Assembly (NCBI RefSeq): GCF_015191005.1
Contig: NZ_CP040442.1
Coordinates: forward strand, 2,728,001 to 2,792,000
Length of the DNA stretch: 64,000 bases
From: Kaistella flava (ex Peng et al. 2021)
GTDB taxonomy: Bacteria > Bacteroidota > Bacteroidia > Flavobacteriales > Weeksellaceae
Direction of reading: 5' to 3'
Of this stretch, positions 7,918 to 14,835 are shown piece by piece; within the stretch, counting starts at the first letter, position 1; each line of letters starts with the position of its first letter. The translations under genes were made by a program, and so were the position numbers. Under the pieces are notes generated by a model. It was given only the letters and a program-made list of their open reading frames with translations. It did not search any database and had not been told where the DNA came from.

Positions 7918-9030
7918 GTGAAACACTACCTTTTTATTTTATTTTTTGCTTCTACTATATTATTTGCTCAAAGCAATTTTGAACTAGACTTATCAGCAAA
8001 AACTTATGTAAATGATAGTTTATGGTTTGGTGCTCCAATGGTCAGAACTGGTTTTGAAGATTTATATCAATTCAAACTAGTTGAAAATGATAAATTGGGA
8101 GATTTATCAAAAAAAATGAATTTTGATTTTTCATTTTATAACTTAACAATCCAAAATAAAAATATATTAAAGGGAAAAATTGATTATCCGCAACCTGTTG
8201 CATTAATGCATATGAGCAATCCTCCTTCTGAAACAGATATATTCTTTATAGAAAAAGGAAAATACACCTATGAATTACCGACAATCACAAATGGCTTAGT
8301 CGTTAATTTGCAAACACCGAGTAATATTGAATATCAAAAATTGAAAAATTATCTGGCAACAGTTTATTTTAAATTTGATGATCCCAATAGAAGAGATAGT
8401 TTGACGAGTTTTGATAAAAAGCAAGAGTTGATTTCTAGTTATATCAAAGAACATCCCAACTCATACGTTGCTTTATGGGAAATTGTTAATGATTATACAC
8501 TTTACAATTATAATCCAACTTATTTAGAAAATATGGAGTTTTTCTCTAATGAAATCAAACAAAGTTCGTTTTACAAAAAACTTTATTCCAAGTTGAAAAT
8601 TGAAAGTGAGACAATGATTGGAAAAAAAATCCCTGATATTTACTTTGACAAAACACATTCTCTAAAAGAGGAAGATTTTAAAAAACACAAATTAACTATT
8701 ATAGATTATTGGTCTACAACTTGTGCACCTTGCGTAAAAGGAATGCCCGAACTTGTAAAACTTTATAATGATTTTAAAGACAAAGGAGTGAATATTATCA
8801 CTATTACAGATGAAAATAAAATTGATAGAAAAGCACTCGCGGAAAAAATACTCAAAAAAAACAACGCAGAATGGACAAATTATTTTGATGTAAATAAGGA
8901 GTTCAGTAAAAGGGTTAACGCAACTGGCTATCCATTGCAATTTGTTATAGATACTAACGGCAAAATCTTAGCGAGAACATTTGGAGATCTAGATCATGTA
9001 AGAGAATTGATTGTGGAAAACTTGAAATAA
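7918..9030 (+). CDS. TlpA-like thioredoxin-fold exported protein
   Basis: A 370-residue protein starting at GTG 7918 with an immediate signal peptide (KHYLFILFFASTILFAQ). Its N-terminal about 200 residues resemble the DUF4369-type region often found before thioredoxin domains in Bacteroidota. The C-terminal 130 residues form a TlpA/AhpC-TSA-type thioredoxin domain with the redox motif CAPC in DYWSTTCAPCVKGMPE and the cis-Pro segment ATGYPLQFVID. It probably acts as a periplasmic disulfide oxidoreductase. The IS end lies 4 nt upstream, so any native promoter and ribosome site have been removed or replaced. No ATG in frame precedes it. It is an island gene with high AT. Confidence 0.8.
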   Translation: MKHYLFILFFASTILFAQSNFELDLSAKTYVNDSLWFGAPMVRTGFEDLYQFKLVENDKLGDLSKKMNFDFSFYNLTIQNKNILKGKIDYPQPVALMHMSNPPSETDIFFIEKGKYTYELPTITNGLVVNLQTPSNIEYQKLKNYLATVYFKFDDPNRRDSLTSFDKKQELISSYIKEHPNSYVALWEIVNDYTLYNYNPTYLENMEFFSNEIKQSSFYKKLYSKLKIESETMIGKKIPDIYFDKTHSLKEEDFKKHKLTIIDYWSTTCAPCVKGMPELVKLYNDFKDKGVNIITITDENKIDRKALAEKILKKNNAEWTNYFDVNKEFSKRVNATGYPLQFVIDTNGKILARTFGDLDHVRELIVENLK

Positions 9031-9035
9031 AACGT

Positions 9036-9155
9036 CAGATAACAGCGGTTTTGCAATAGTGCGGGATTTTCGCAAGTTTAACGATTTTAGATCTTTTGAA
9101 GATTCGTTTATAATAGAAAGATTTGTCATATTAAGCCGTACCATCGCAAAGCCGC
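9036..9155 (+). repeat. Palindromic island repeat Rb
   Basis: About 120 bp between two island genes. CAGATAACA at the left end is followed by GCGGTTTTGCAA (9045-9056). Near the right end TCGCAAAGCCGC (9144-9155) is its inverse with 10 of 12 bases matching. It has the same topology as R1-R3 but a different sequence, so it is a second subtype. Confidence 0.55.
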
Positions 9156-9190
9156 AAAACTTTGTACAAAATTTAAAATAATATTAAAAA

Positions 9191-9542
9191 ATGAAAAAAA
9201 TTATTTATTTCCTTTCGATGTTTGCTTTAGTTGCATTATTAACAATAAGTTGTAATAGAGATGAAAATACCGACCAAACTTCAACCGTTACAGCAAGTGT
9301 TTATCACAAATATGCAGACTACGCAATTCCACCTGACTTTAATATGATTAAAGCAATAAAAATTAAAGAATCAAATTCCGGAGAATGGGTTACAATTGTA
9401 GGAATAGATGGATTTATTTTTGAGGAAAACTTTGAATATCAACTTAAACTTAAAAAAAACTTATTTAGCCAATCCACCGCTAGACTCACCGAGTAATTAC
9501 ACATATCAATTATTAGAAGTTTTGGCTAAAACACCGATATAA
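9191..9542 (+). pseudogene. DUF4377-type lipoprotein, frameshifted
   Basis: The first frame (9191-9496, 101 aa) has a lipoprotein signal (ALLTISC) and the pattern IKIKESNSGEWVTI...GIDGFIFEENFEYQLKLK, as in DUF4377 proteins. After the A8 run at 9452-9459 the expected C-terminus continues in the other frame: KK-TYLANPPLDSPSNYTY, then QLLEVLAKTPI, with a TAA at 9540-9542. One extra A (8 instead of 7) explains the break. As read, the protein ends with an unrelated NLFSQSTARLTE tail. It could be a real mutation, a phase-variable tract or a sequencing error. The function is unknown; it would sit in a membrane facing the periplasm. Confidence 0.75.
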
Positions 9543-9546
9543 AAAC

Positions 9547-9681
9547 GTTGTACTACACGGTACTTCTATTAACGGCCGGAAGTTCCTATGATAAAGATTT
9601 TCGCTAATTGTTCAATTTGTTATATTTACAAAGACTTATAAAAAGTCTCCGCCAACAGAAATACCCAAACGTTACCCACAG
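9547..9681 (+). repeat. Palindromic island repeat R2
   Basis: About 135 bp. Left arm GGTACTTCTATTAACGG (from 9559) and right arm CCGCCAACAGAAATACC (9649-9665) are inverse to each other with few mismatches. The outer ends are GTTGTACTACAC and GTTACCCACAG. An internal hairpin AGACTT/AAGTCT is at 9632-9648. The interior, from GGAAGTTCCTAT through TTTTCGCTAATT to TATATTTACAAAGACTT, is nearly identical to R3. Confidence 0.8.
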
Positions 9682-9688
9682 TATTACA

Positions 9689-10042
9689 ATGAATCGCATA
9701 ACTAGGAATTTTTTAATAACTATTTTCTCAATTTGTATACTCTATGTTTTGGTTCCCAAAATTTTGAAACCTAATTGCGAAGATTCGACAAATAACATCC
9801 GTGAAGAAAACTGTGAAATAAGAATTAAAAGAGTCGAGCATCTAAGTTCTTTTAAAATTATAGGTGAAGATTCTAAAACCTGTGAACCTTGCGAATGTGA
9901 ACACGGTAACAGATGGTGGCAACAATATAAAAATGAAATGAATGAAGGAGATTATTTTATTAAAAAGAAAGGTGAATTATTTTTACAAATAGTTAAAAAG
10001 GATACGGTTATTACACATACATATAAATGTTATGAGACATGA
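9689..10042 (+). CDS. Hypothetical membrane-anchored Cys-rich protein
   Basis: A 117-residue protein. The open frame extends upstream to 9608, but that part lies inside repeat R2, so the ATG at 9689, 8 bp after the repeat end, is preferred. It starts with a single hydrophobic segment (RNFLITIFSICILYVLVP), then a hydrophilic domain with a cysteine cluster CEPCECEHGNRWW and further Cys near both ends. It is probably anchored to the inner membrane with an exported domain, where cysteines could form disulfides. I recognise no family. It is the single gene of its unit, between R2 and R3. Confidence 0.6.
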   Translation: MNRITRNFLITIFSICILYVLVPKILKPNCEDSTNNIREENCEIRIKRVEHLSSFKIIGEDSKTCEPCECEHGNRWWQQYKNEMNEGDYFIKKKGELFLQIVKKDTVITHTYKCYET

Positions 10043-10118
10043 AAATATAAACTAAGAATATTTCAGAATTATGAATAAATTAGATCTGAACTGAATGTTA
10101 AATTAGAATAGAAATATA

Positions 10119-10255
10119 CTGCAGGTACAAAGTATTTCTATTAGCGGGGCGGAAGTTCCTATTATCAAGATTTTCGCTAATTAATCAATTCGTTATATTT
10201 ACAAAGACTTGTTATAAAAAGTCCCCGCCAACAGAAATACGCAAATGGTTAGCAG
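10119..10255 (+). repeat. Palindromic island repeat R3
   Basis: About 137 bp. Left arm GTATTTCTATTAGCGG (10132-10147) and right arm CCGCCAACAGAAATAC (10225-10240) are inverse with 2 mismatches in 16. The outer ends are CTGCAGGTAC (10119) and GGTTAGCAG (to 10255). It is the best-preserved copy of the R family. Confidence 0.85.
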
Positions 10256-10298
10256 AAATTTTAAAATAACAGCACAAAATCAAAATCACCAAAATTAA

Positions 10299-11141
10299 AT
10301 GAAAGCAATTTTTACATTTTTATTAGCACTTTTTTATATTTTCAGTTTTAGTCAAACCCAAACAAAAACCGACGTGATTTTAATTGGAGTATCTCATTTT
10401 AATAATCCAGGGTTTGATAGAGGGAAAGTTGCAGAAATAAATATTTTAGATAAAACAAGACAAAAAGATTTAGAAGAAATTACTAATGAAATTACAGAAA
10501 AGTTTCATCCAGATAAAGTATTTGTAGAATCGCTTTACAAGGATAAAAAAGTACTTGACCAACAATATTTTTTATATAAAGAAAATAAACCCTTCTATAA
10601 TTTAGACACCATAAAAGATAATTTTTATAAAAGATTCTATCAAGAAAATGAAATCTTTCAATTTGGTTTTAGATTAGCAAAAAAGTCTAAAAACGATTTT
10701 ATTTATTCAATAGATTATAATTTAGAACAGCGATATGATTTACTAAATAAACAGATAGAAAAGAGCGCTTATATTGACTCTACACTTTATCAAAGTAAAA
10801 TGAAATCTCTTTCTTCCTTTTTAAATAACTGTGTTAAGGAAAAGGATTTAAAAAATATTTTAAAATGTATAAATTCTAAAGAGCAAAGAGAATTAAACAA
10901 AGGGTTTTATATTTCAACGATAAATCGCTTAAATAATGATGAACTTTTTTTCGGTTCCGATTTTGTTGCAAGTTGGTATAAAAGAAATTTAATTATGTAT
11001 TCTAATATTCAAAATCAAGTTTCTAAAGAAGACAAGACAATAGTAATTATTGTTGGAGCAGGACACTCTTCAATGCTTTACGACTTTTTAAAAAATGATT
11101 CAAATTATAATCTAATTGAATTTAATCAAGTAATTGAATAA
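10299..11141 (+). CDS. DUF5694 family exported protein (TraB-like fold)
   Basis: A 280-residue protein with a signal peptide (MKAIFTFLLALFYIFSFSQ). Mature-domain hallmarks are ILIGVSHFNNPG near the N-terminus, RQKDLEEITNEITEKFHPDK followed by VFVES, and IIVGAGHSSMLYDFL near the C-terminus. This is the His/Glu pattern of DUF5694 and related TraB/EreA-ChaN-like proteins, some of which are metal-dependent hydrolases. The precise activity is unknown. It is the last clear gene of the repeat island, AT-rich, with a start 43 bp after R3. Confidence 0.7.
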   Translation: MKAIFTFLLALFYIFSFSQTQTKTDVILIGVSHFNNPGFDRGKVAEINILDKTRQKDLEEITNEITEKFHPDKVFVESLYKDKKVLDQQYFLYKENKPFYNLDTIKDNFYKRFYQENEIFQFGFRLAKKSKNDFIYSIDYNLEQRYDLLNKQIEKSAYIDSTLYQSKMKSLSSFLNNCVKEKDLKNILKCINSKEQRELNKGFYISTINRLNNDELFFGSDFVASWYKRNLIMYSNIQNQVSKEDKTIVIIVGAGHSSMLYDFLKNDSNYNLIEFNQVIE

Positions 11142-11147
11142 AAAATT

Positions 11148-11187
11148 CTGCTAATAACTAAGCTTTCGTCTTGTCTGAAAGACAAGA
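11148..11187 (+). repeat. Degenerate right end of the island, with hairpin
   Basis: CTGCTAATAAC (11148-11158) resembles the CTGC-type outer end of the R repeats. It is followed by a perfect hairpin TCTTGTCT/AGACAAGA with a 3-nt loop (11169-11187). It probably marks the last boundary of the array, or acts as a transcriptional end of the preceding gene. Confidence 0.35.
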
Positions 11188-11349
11188 AATGAATTAACAA
11201 TCACCCAAACAAAAAAAAAGCAAAAAAAATAATGAGGTAAAGTCTGTTGAATCCTTCGGCCTTGCTCAGGATAAACTCTACCTCCGGTGGCTTTTCCTCC
11301 CCAGTTGGTCACCTTATGGAGTTGTCAATTTTAGAATGTAAGATATCAG

Positions 11350-11377
11350 AGCAGTTTTTTAGAAGGCTGCTTTTTTT
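11350..11377 (+). terminator. Weak hairpin plus T7 run
   Basis: AGCAG/CTGCT stem with a 12-nt loop, followed by TTTTTTT on the + strand. The rest of the 11188-11407 spacer holds a fragment with CCTTCGGCCTTGCTCAGGAT (11258 onwards), of the intergenic repeat kind common in this phylum, and no gene that I can see. Confidence 0.4.
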
Positions 11378-11407
11378 AGGAACTGAAGTGAGATTTTTGA
11401 AACATTT

Positions 11408-11899
11408 TTATTTCTTCTCTAAATTCTTCTGAATCCGCTCTACAAATTCAAAAGCTGCCGGACAAATCACCGTATTTTGAATCGTCAAATTATTAATCTG
11501 ATAAATCTTTTTCCGGTCGGTATGCGGGAATTCGCGACAGGCTTTTGGACGAATATCGTAGATCGAACAAGTATTGTCGTCATTTAAAAACAAACACGGC
11601 AGATTTTGTAAAACCTGATCCTGGTCTTCATCTGTGCGTAGGAATTTATCTTCGAAATCTGCAACTTTCATTTTCAAATGCTTTGCAATTCGCTCAACAT
11701 CTTTCGGAGTGAAAAGTGGGCCGGTGGTTTTGCAACAGTTGGCACATTGCAGACAGTCGATTTTTTCGAAAACCTCATCATGAGTTTCCTGAACAATATA
11801 ATCGAGATTTTTAGGTGGTTTTTTCTTCAGCCCATCCAGAAATTTTTTGTGTTCTTTCTGTTTTTGAAGTGCCTGAGTTTTATAGAAATCTAAGTTCAT
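11408..11899 (-). CDS. YkgJ-type cysteine-cluster protein
   Basis: A 163-residue protein with the zinc/iron-chelating CxxCxxCC signature: CLQCANCCKTTGP, then CLFLNDDNTCSIYDIRPKAC and the REFP motif. These small proteins (UPF0153/YkgJ group) bind a metal or Fe-S cluster; their role is not established. It lies 3 bp downstream of the KirBac gene on the same strand, so it is probably co-transcribed. Length is normal for the family. Confidence 0.85.
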   Translation of the reverse strand: MNLDFYKTQALQKQKEHKKFLDGLKKKPPKNLDYIVQETHDEVFEKIDCLQCANCCKTTGPLFTPKDVERIAKHLKMKVADFEDKFLRTDEDQDQVLQNLPCLFLNDDNTCSIYDIRPKACREFPHTDRKKIYQINNLTIQNTVICPAAFEFVERIQKNLEKK

Positions 11900-11902
11900 A
11901 AT

Positions 11903-12865
11903 TTAGTAATTGGAATAAGGAGTATAAGAATCTATTCGGTCCAAATTCAAGACGGTTGTTTTTTGACGTTTCGATGGCGCGTACATCATGTTGAATTTTT
12001 TCGCGAAGATAATTTCTTTGTGATGAGATGAATAAGAAGTCCGCTGTACCACGGTATTCGAAAACACTTCATCAAATGCCCGAACATGTACGAAGATTTC
12101 AACATCCATCGTTTCAAAGTTATCTTTGGTTAATTCAAAGAAAGGTGAGTTTTTATCAATTTTATGAACAACAGTCCAGTTGAGGGAAAGGGTATTTATT
12201 TGACTGATTAATGTTTTTAAAGTAAAGAACTTGCTTTTTAATTCTCCATTCTCATCTGCATCTTCTATAGCGCACGTAAGAACTACCTGAGCATCTGTTA
12301 AAAGATTATTTTTATAAGGCGCCATCCTAAACATCATCGCTGTACCTTCTTGAAACGGAACGATTAAGGCAATTTTGCTAAATTTTAAAAATGCTCTCGG
12401 ACGGGAAAATCTTCCATAGAATAAACCGGTGGCAATTGCAAACCCCAGCAATCCTAAAAAAGCTTCGAACGTGGCGACTAAACTTGCAAAAAATCCGACT
12501 GGTGCGATTCGGCCATATCCTACGGTGGTAAAAGTCTGCGAACTGAAAAAGAATACATCGGTGAATTGATTGAAAGGCGAACTTTCATCAATCCCTGTTA
12601 GATGTTCGATTCCGATACTATAATAAATCAGTGCAAAAATTATATTCGCCAAAATATAGCCACAAATTAAAAGCAGAATAAACTGCCAGGAAGGCAAATC
12701 CAGCATGGTATGATACCAACTGTATTTCTGTAATGGATTTGATAAACCGGCTCTTCTAACATTTGGCGTTCCATTTTTATTTATAAACCTTCCGCTGGCA
12801 TTGGAACTGAAGCCACTGTCATCTCGGGATTGTAAATGGGAAAGTCTACTTTTTAGATTTGCCAT
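11903..12865 (-). CDS. Inward-rectifier potassium channel (KirBac type)
   Basis: A 320-residue protein with two transmembrane helices (about 60-80 and 122-145), a pore loop with the K+ selectivity filter TVGYG (114-118) and a C-terminal cytoplasmic beta-domain of about 160 residues typical of Kir channels. It probably forms a homotetramer mediating K+ flux across the inner membrane. It is transcribed divergently from the haemoglobin gene and followed immediately by the YkgJ-type gene. A TAATTTTG box sits 4 nt before its ATG. Confidence 0.9.
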   Translation of the reverse strand: MANLKSRLSHLQSRDDSGFSSNASGRFINKNGTPNVRRAGLSNPLQKYSWYHTMLDLPSWQFILLLICGYILANIIFALIYYSIGIEHLTGIDESSPFNQFTDVFFFSSQTFTTVGYGRIAPVGFFASLVATFEAFLGLLGFAIATGLFYGRFSRPRAFLKFSKIALIVPFQEGTAMMFRMAPYKNNLLTDAQVVLTCAIEDADENGELKSKFFTLKTLISQINTLSLNWTVVHKIDKNSPFFELTKDNFETMDVEIFVHVRAFDEVFSNTVVQRTSYSSHHKEIIFAKKFNMMYAPSKRQKTTVLNLDRIDSYTPYSNY

Positions 12866-12869
12866 ACTG

Positions 12870-12877
12870 CAAAATTA
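12870..12877 (-). promoter_or_regulatory. Promoter -7 box (TAATTTTG), near-leaderless KirBac gene
   Basis: Exact TAnnTTTG with only CAGT between it and the ATG. If it is used, the mRNA would have almost no 5' leader. Confidence 0.45.
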
Positions 12878-12916
12878 CTTCTAAATGAGGAAACTACCGT
12901 TTATTTTAAGCAAAAT

Positions 12917-13020
12917 CTGCGGCCGTGATAGAAGCGGTTACCCCGCAAGGAAGCGACGGAACGCAGTGGAGACTCTGACTGAGGAGTATGAGCGGATAGC
13001 ACGAATTGTCCGCCCAAATA
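12917..13020 (+). repeat. GC-rich intergenic element, copy B
   Basis: It contains GCGGTTACCCCGCAAGG, CGCAGTGGA and AGCGGATAGC, and ends in CCGCCCAAATA. The AGCGG/GTGGA/CCCGC blocks are shared with copies A and C, and the tail (CCGCCCAAATAAAAA) is shared with copy D. A 64-codon open frame across it (12885-13079) is a by-product of its composition. Confidence 0.55.
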
Positions 13021-13063
13021 AAAACAATGATTGCAGTCATAAACGCATCCTGAAAATATTGAC

Positions 13064-13071
13064 TAATTTTG
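13064..13071 (+). promoter_or_regulatory. Promoter -7 box (TAATTTTG), near-leaderless haemoglobin gene
   Basis: TAnnTTTG with ACCT and then the ATG, the mirror arrangement of the divergent KirBac promoter. Confidence 0.45.
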
Positions 13072-13075
13072 ACCT

Positions 13076-13459
13076 ATGAAAAAATTGGAGACCCGACAAG
13101 ATATTGAGGATTTGGTAAATCGTTTCTATGACAAAGTGCAAAATGATGAGACGATTGGATTCTTCTTTAATGACGTGGCAAAAGTAGATTGGTCGCATCA
13201 TTTACCAAAGATGTATTCTTTTTGGGAGACGCTTTTGTTCGGACAGATTTCTTACAAAGGAAATCCGATGGCAATCCACTTCCCCATCAATGCTCAAGTT
13301 CCGATGGAGAAATCTCACTTTGAACATTGGGTTAAATTATGGACAGCGACAGTTGAAGAAAATTTCACGGGTGAAATGGCTGATCTGGCAATTTACAAAG
13401 CCTCGAATATTGCTAAACTAATGGGTCATAAAATGGAAGTTGCACGTAAGATTCGTTAG
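13076..13459 (+). CDS. Group III truncated haemoglobin
   Basis: A 127-residue single-domain globin. The pattern LVNRFYDKVQND at the A/B helix, the W/Y-rich distal region (KMYSFWETLLFG) and NPMAIHFPI...HFEHWVKLW match class III (ctb-like) truncated haemoglobins. H68 in AIHFP is the likely proximal haem ligand (inference). Members bind O2 or NO and are linked to nitrosative stress or microaerobic metabolism. It converges with the antiporter gene, with 2 bp between the two stops. Confidence 0.88.
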   Translation: MKKLETRQDIEDLVNRFYDKVQNDETIGFFFNDVAKVDWSHHLPKMYSFWETLLFGQISYKGNPMAIHFPINAQVPMEKSHFEHWVKLWTATVEENFTGEMADLAIYKASNIAKLMGHKMEVARKIR

Positions 13460-13461
13460 TT

Positions 13462-14538
13462 TTAAGGAACGATTACCGTAAAAATATACGCTGCTAAATT
13501 CACTAAAAGTACGGTACCGTATAAGTGATTGGTTTTCCCCCGACTCAGCGACATCATTACGATGAATACAGACAAGGCGAGTAAAATAATCGATTTCATA
13601 TCGAGTCCTAAAACGAAAGGAATATCGTAAATCAGACAGACGACCGAAATGGCGGGAATGGTTAACCCAACACTCGCTAAAGCTGATCCTAAGCCCAAAT
13701 TAATGGACGACTGAATCTGATTATTTTTTGCTGCCCGGATTGCAGCTAAACCTTCGGGAAGCAATACTACGAACGCAATAATTACTCCGACCAATTCATG
13801 AGGTGCGCCGATACTTTCTACAAATCCTTCGATTACCGGAGAAAGTCCTTTGGCCATAAAAATAACTACTGCCAAACAGATAATCAGTAAAAATAAACTC
13901 GCTAAAGTTTTAAGAAGCGACGGTGGATCTGCTTCATGAGCGGTTTGATCTTGACTTTCGGTAACGAAATAATTTCGGTGTCGAACGTTTTGGAACATCA
14001 GGAAAGTTCCATAAATCGTGAGACAGGCGAGCGCAACAAAAACCAATTGCGCTTCACTGTAAAAAGGGCCGTGCTCTGTTGAAGTATAATTGGGTAAAAT
14101 AAGCGTGAGAACTAAAATAGCCACCAAACTTACCAAATAAGTTGTTGCTGAATTGGCAATAAAAAATTGCTCTTTATATTTTCGACTTCCGATCCAAATA
14201 CAGATTCCGAGAATACCATTTAGAATAATCATTACCGCCGCGAAAACCGTATCTCTGGCGTAAGTGAGCGCGCCTTCACTACCCGAAAGCATGAAGGAGA
14301 TAATTAATCCTACTTCTAAAATCGTAATACAAATCGCAAGAATTACAGTTCCGTATGGTTCGCCAACTTTATGCGCTACAACTTCGGCGTGATGTACTGC
14401 AGCCATAACACTTGAAAATAATAATAAGGCACCAATAATATTGGTAAAAGGAGTATTATTTAAAAAGCCAAAAAGGTAGAAAGCGGCAGATATAATTGGG
14501 ACAACTACTGTCCAGTGAATAAGTTTTTTTAATTTCAT
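13462..14538 (-). CDS. Calcium/cation:proton antiporter (ChaA-like)
   Basis: A 358-residue membrane protein with about eleven hydrophobic helices. It carries the CaCA-family alpha repeats: AEVVAHKVGEPYGTVILAI in the first half and ELVGVIIAFVVLLPEGLAAI with NLGLGSALASVGLTIP in the second. These acidic residues (GEPYGT and LLPEG) form the ion site in the family. It exports Ca2+ or Na+/K+ in exchange for H+; the ion cannot be set from sequence. It stands alone, converging on the haemoglobin gene. Confidence 0.88.
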   Translation of the reverse strand: MKLKKLIHWTVVVPIISAAFYLFGFLNNTPFTNIIGALLLFSSVMAAVHHAEVVAHKVGEPYGTVILAICITILEVGLIISFMLSGSEGALTYARDTVFAAVMIILNGILGICIWIGSRKYKEQFFIANSATTYLVSLVAILVLTLILPNYTSTEHGPFYSEAQLVFVALACLTIYGTFLMFQNVRHRNYFVTESQDQTAHEADPPSLLKTLASLFLLIICLAVVIFMAKGLSPVIEGFVESIGAPHELVGVIIAFVVLLPEGLAAIRAAKNNQIQSSINLGLGSALASVGLTIPAISVVCLIYDIPFVLGLDMKSIILLALSVFIVMMSLSRGKTNHLYGTVLLVNLAAYIFTVIVP

Positions 14539-14597
14539 ATTTCAATTTGTGATAAGATAAAAAAATTAAACTACAAATGAAAAAATTGAAAAGAGAT

Positions 14598-14834
14598 TTA
14601 ACTTAATCGTAACATTGATTTCCAAAGCCAGAAATCTTGAAAATCGGTGAACATATGGAAAAGCAAACCGACAGCGATGATTCTGTAATTTCCTTTCAAA
14701 AAAATAGCGTCCAGAAAATAAGCTCCAATTGCCCAATAAGAATGCAGCGGATGATAACCGATACTATTTCTATTTGGATCAAAAAGTGGATTGGCGAAAA
14801 CGTGATCTAAATCGACCAACATGGTCGCCAACAT
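14598..14834 (-). pseudogene. DUF6122 membrane protein, 5'-truncated
   Basis: Its 78 residues contain MLVDLDHVFANPLFDPNRN, then HPLHSYWAI and HMFTDFQDF, the His/Asp pattern of DUF6122 proteins (small membrane proteins with metal-dependent-hydrolase-like motifs). The family is usually about 110-120 residues, with one more N-terminal helix and HFLFPG-like motif, which is missing here. The remaining frame starts exactly where a DNA-alkylation-repair-like gene is cut off, so a deletion has fused the two genes. It might still be translated from the ATG at 14834. Confidence 0.6.
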
Positions 14835-14835
14835 T

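Noticed and set aside
9608..9688. Upstream extension of the Cys-rich island gene
   Set aside because: Those 27 codons lie inside repeat R2. The signal-anchor begins at ATG 9689.
5607..11187. Classical integron cassette array with attC sites
   Set aside because: The right ends read GTTATCT, GTTACCC and GTTAGCA. None fits GTTRRRY, and no integrase or attI-like site is in the window. Only the layout is integron-like.
12885..13079. 64-codon open frame on the + strand as a gene
   Set aside because: It lies across GC-rich repeat copy B, has no recognisable domain, and runs into the haemoglobin start.
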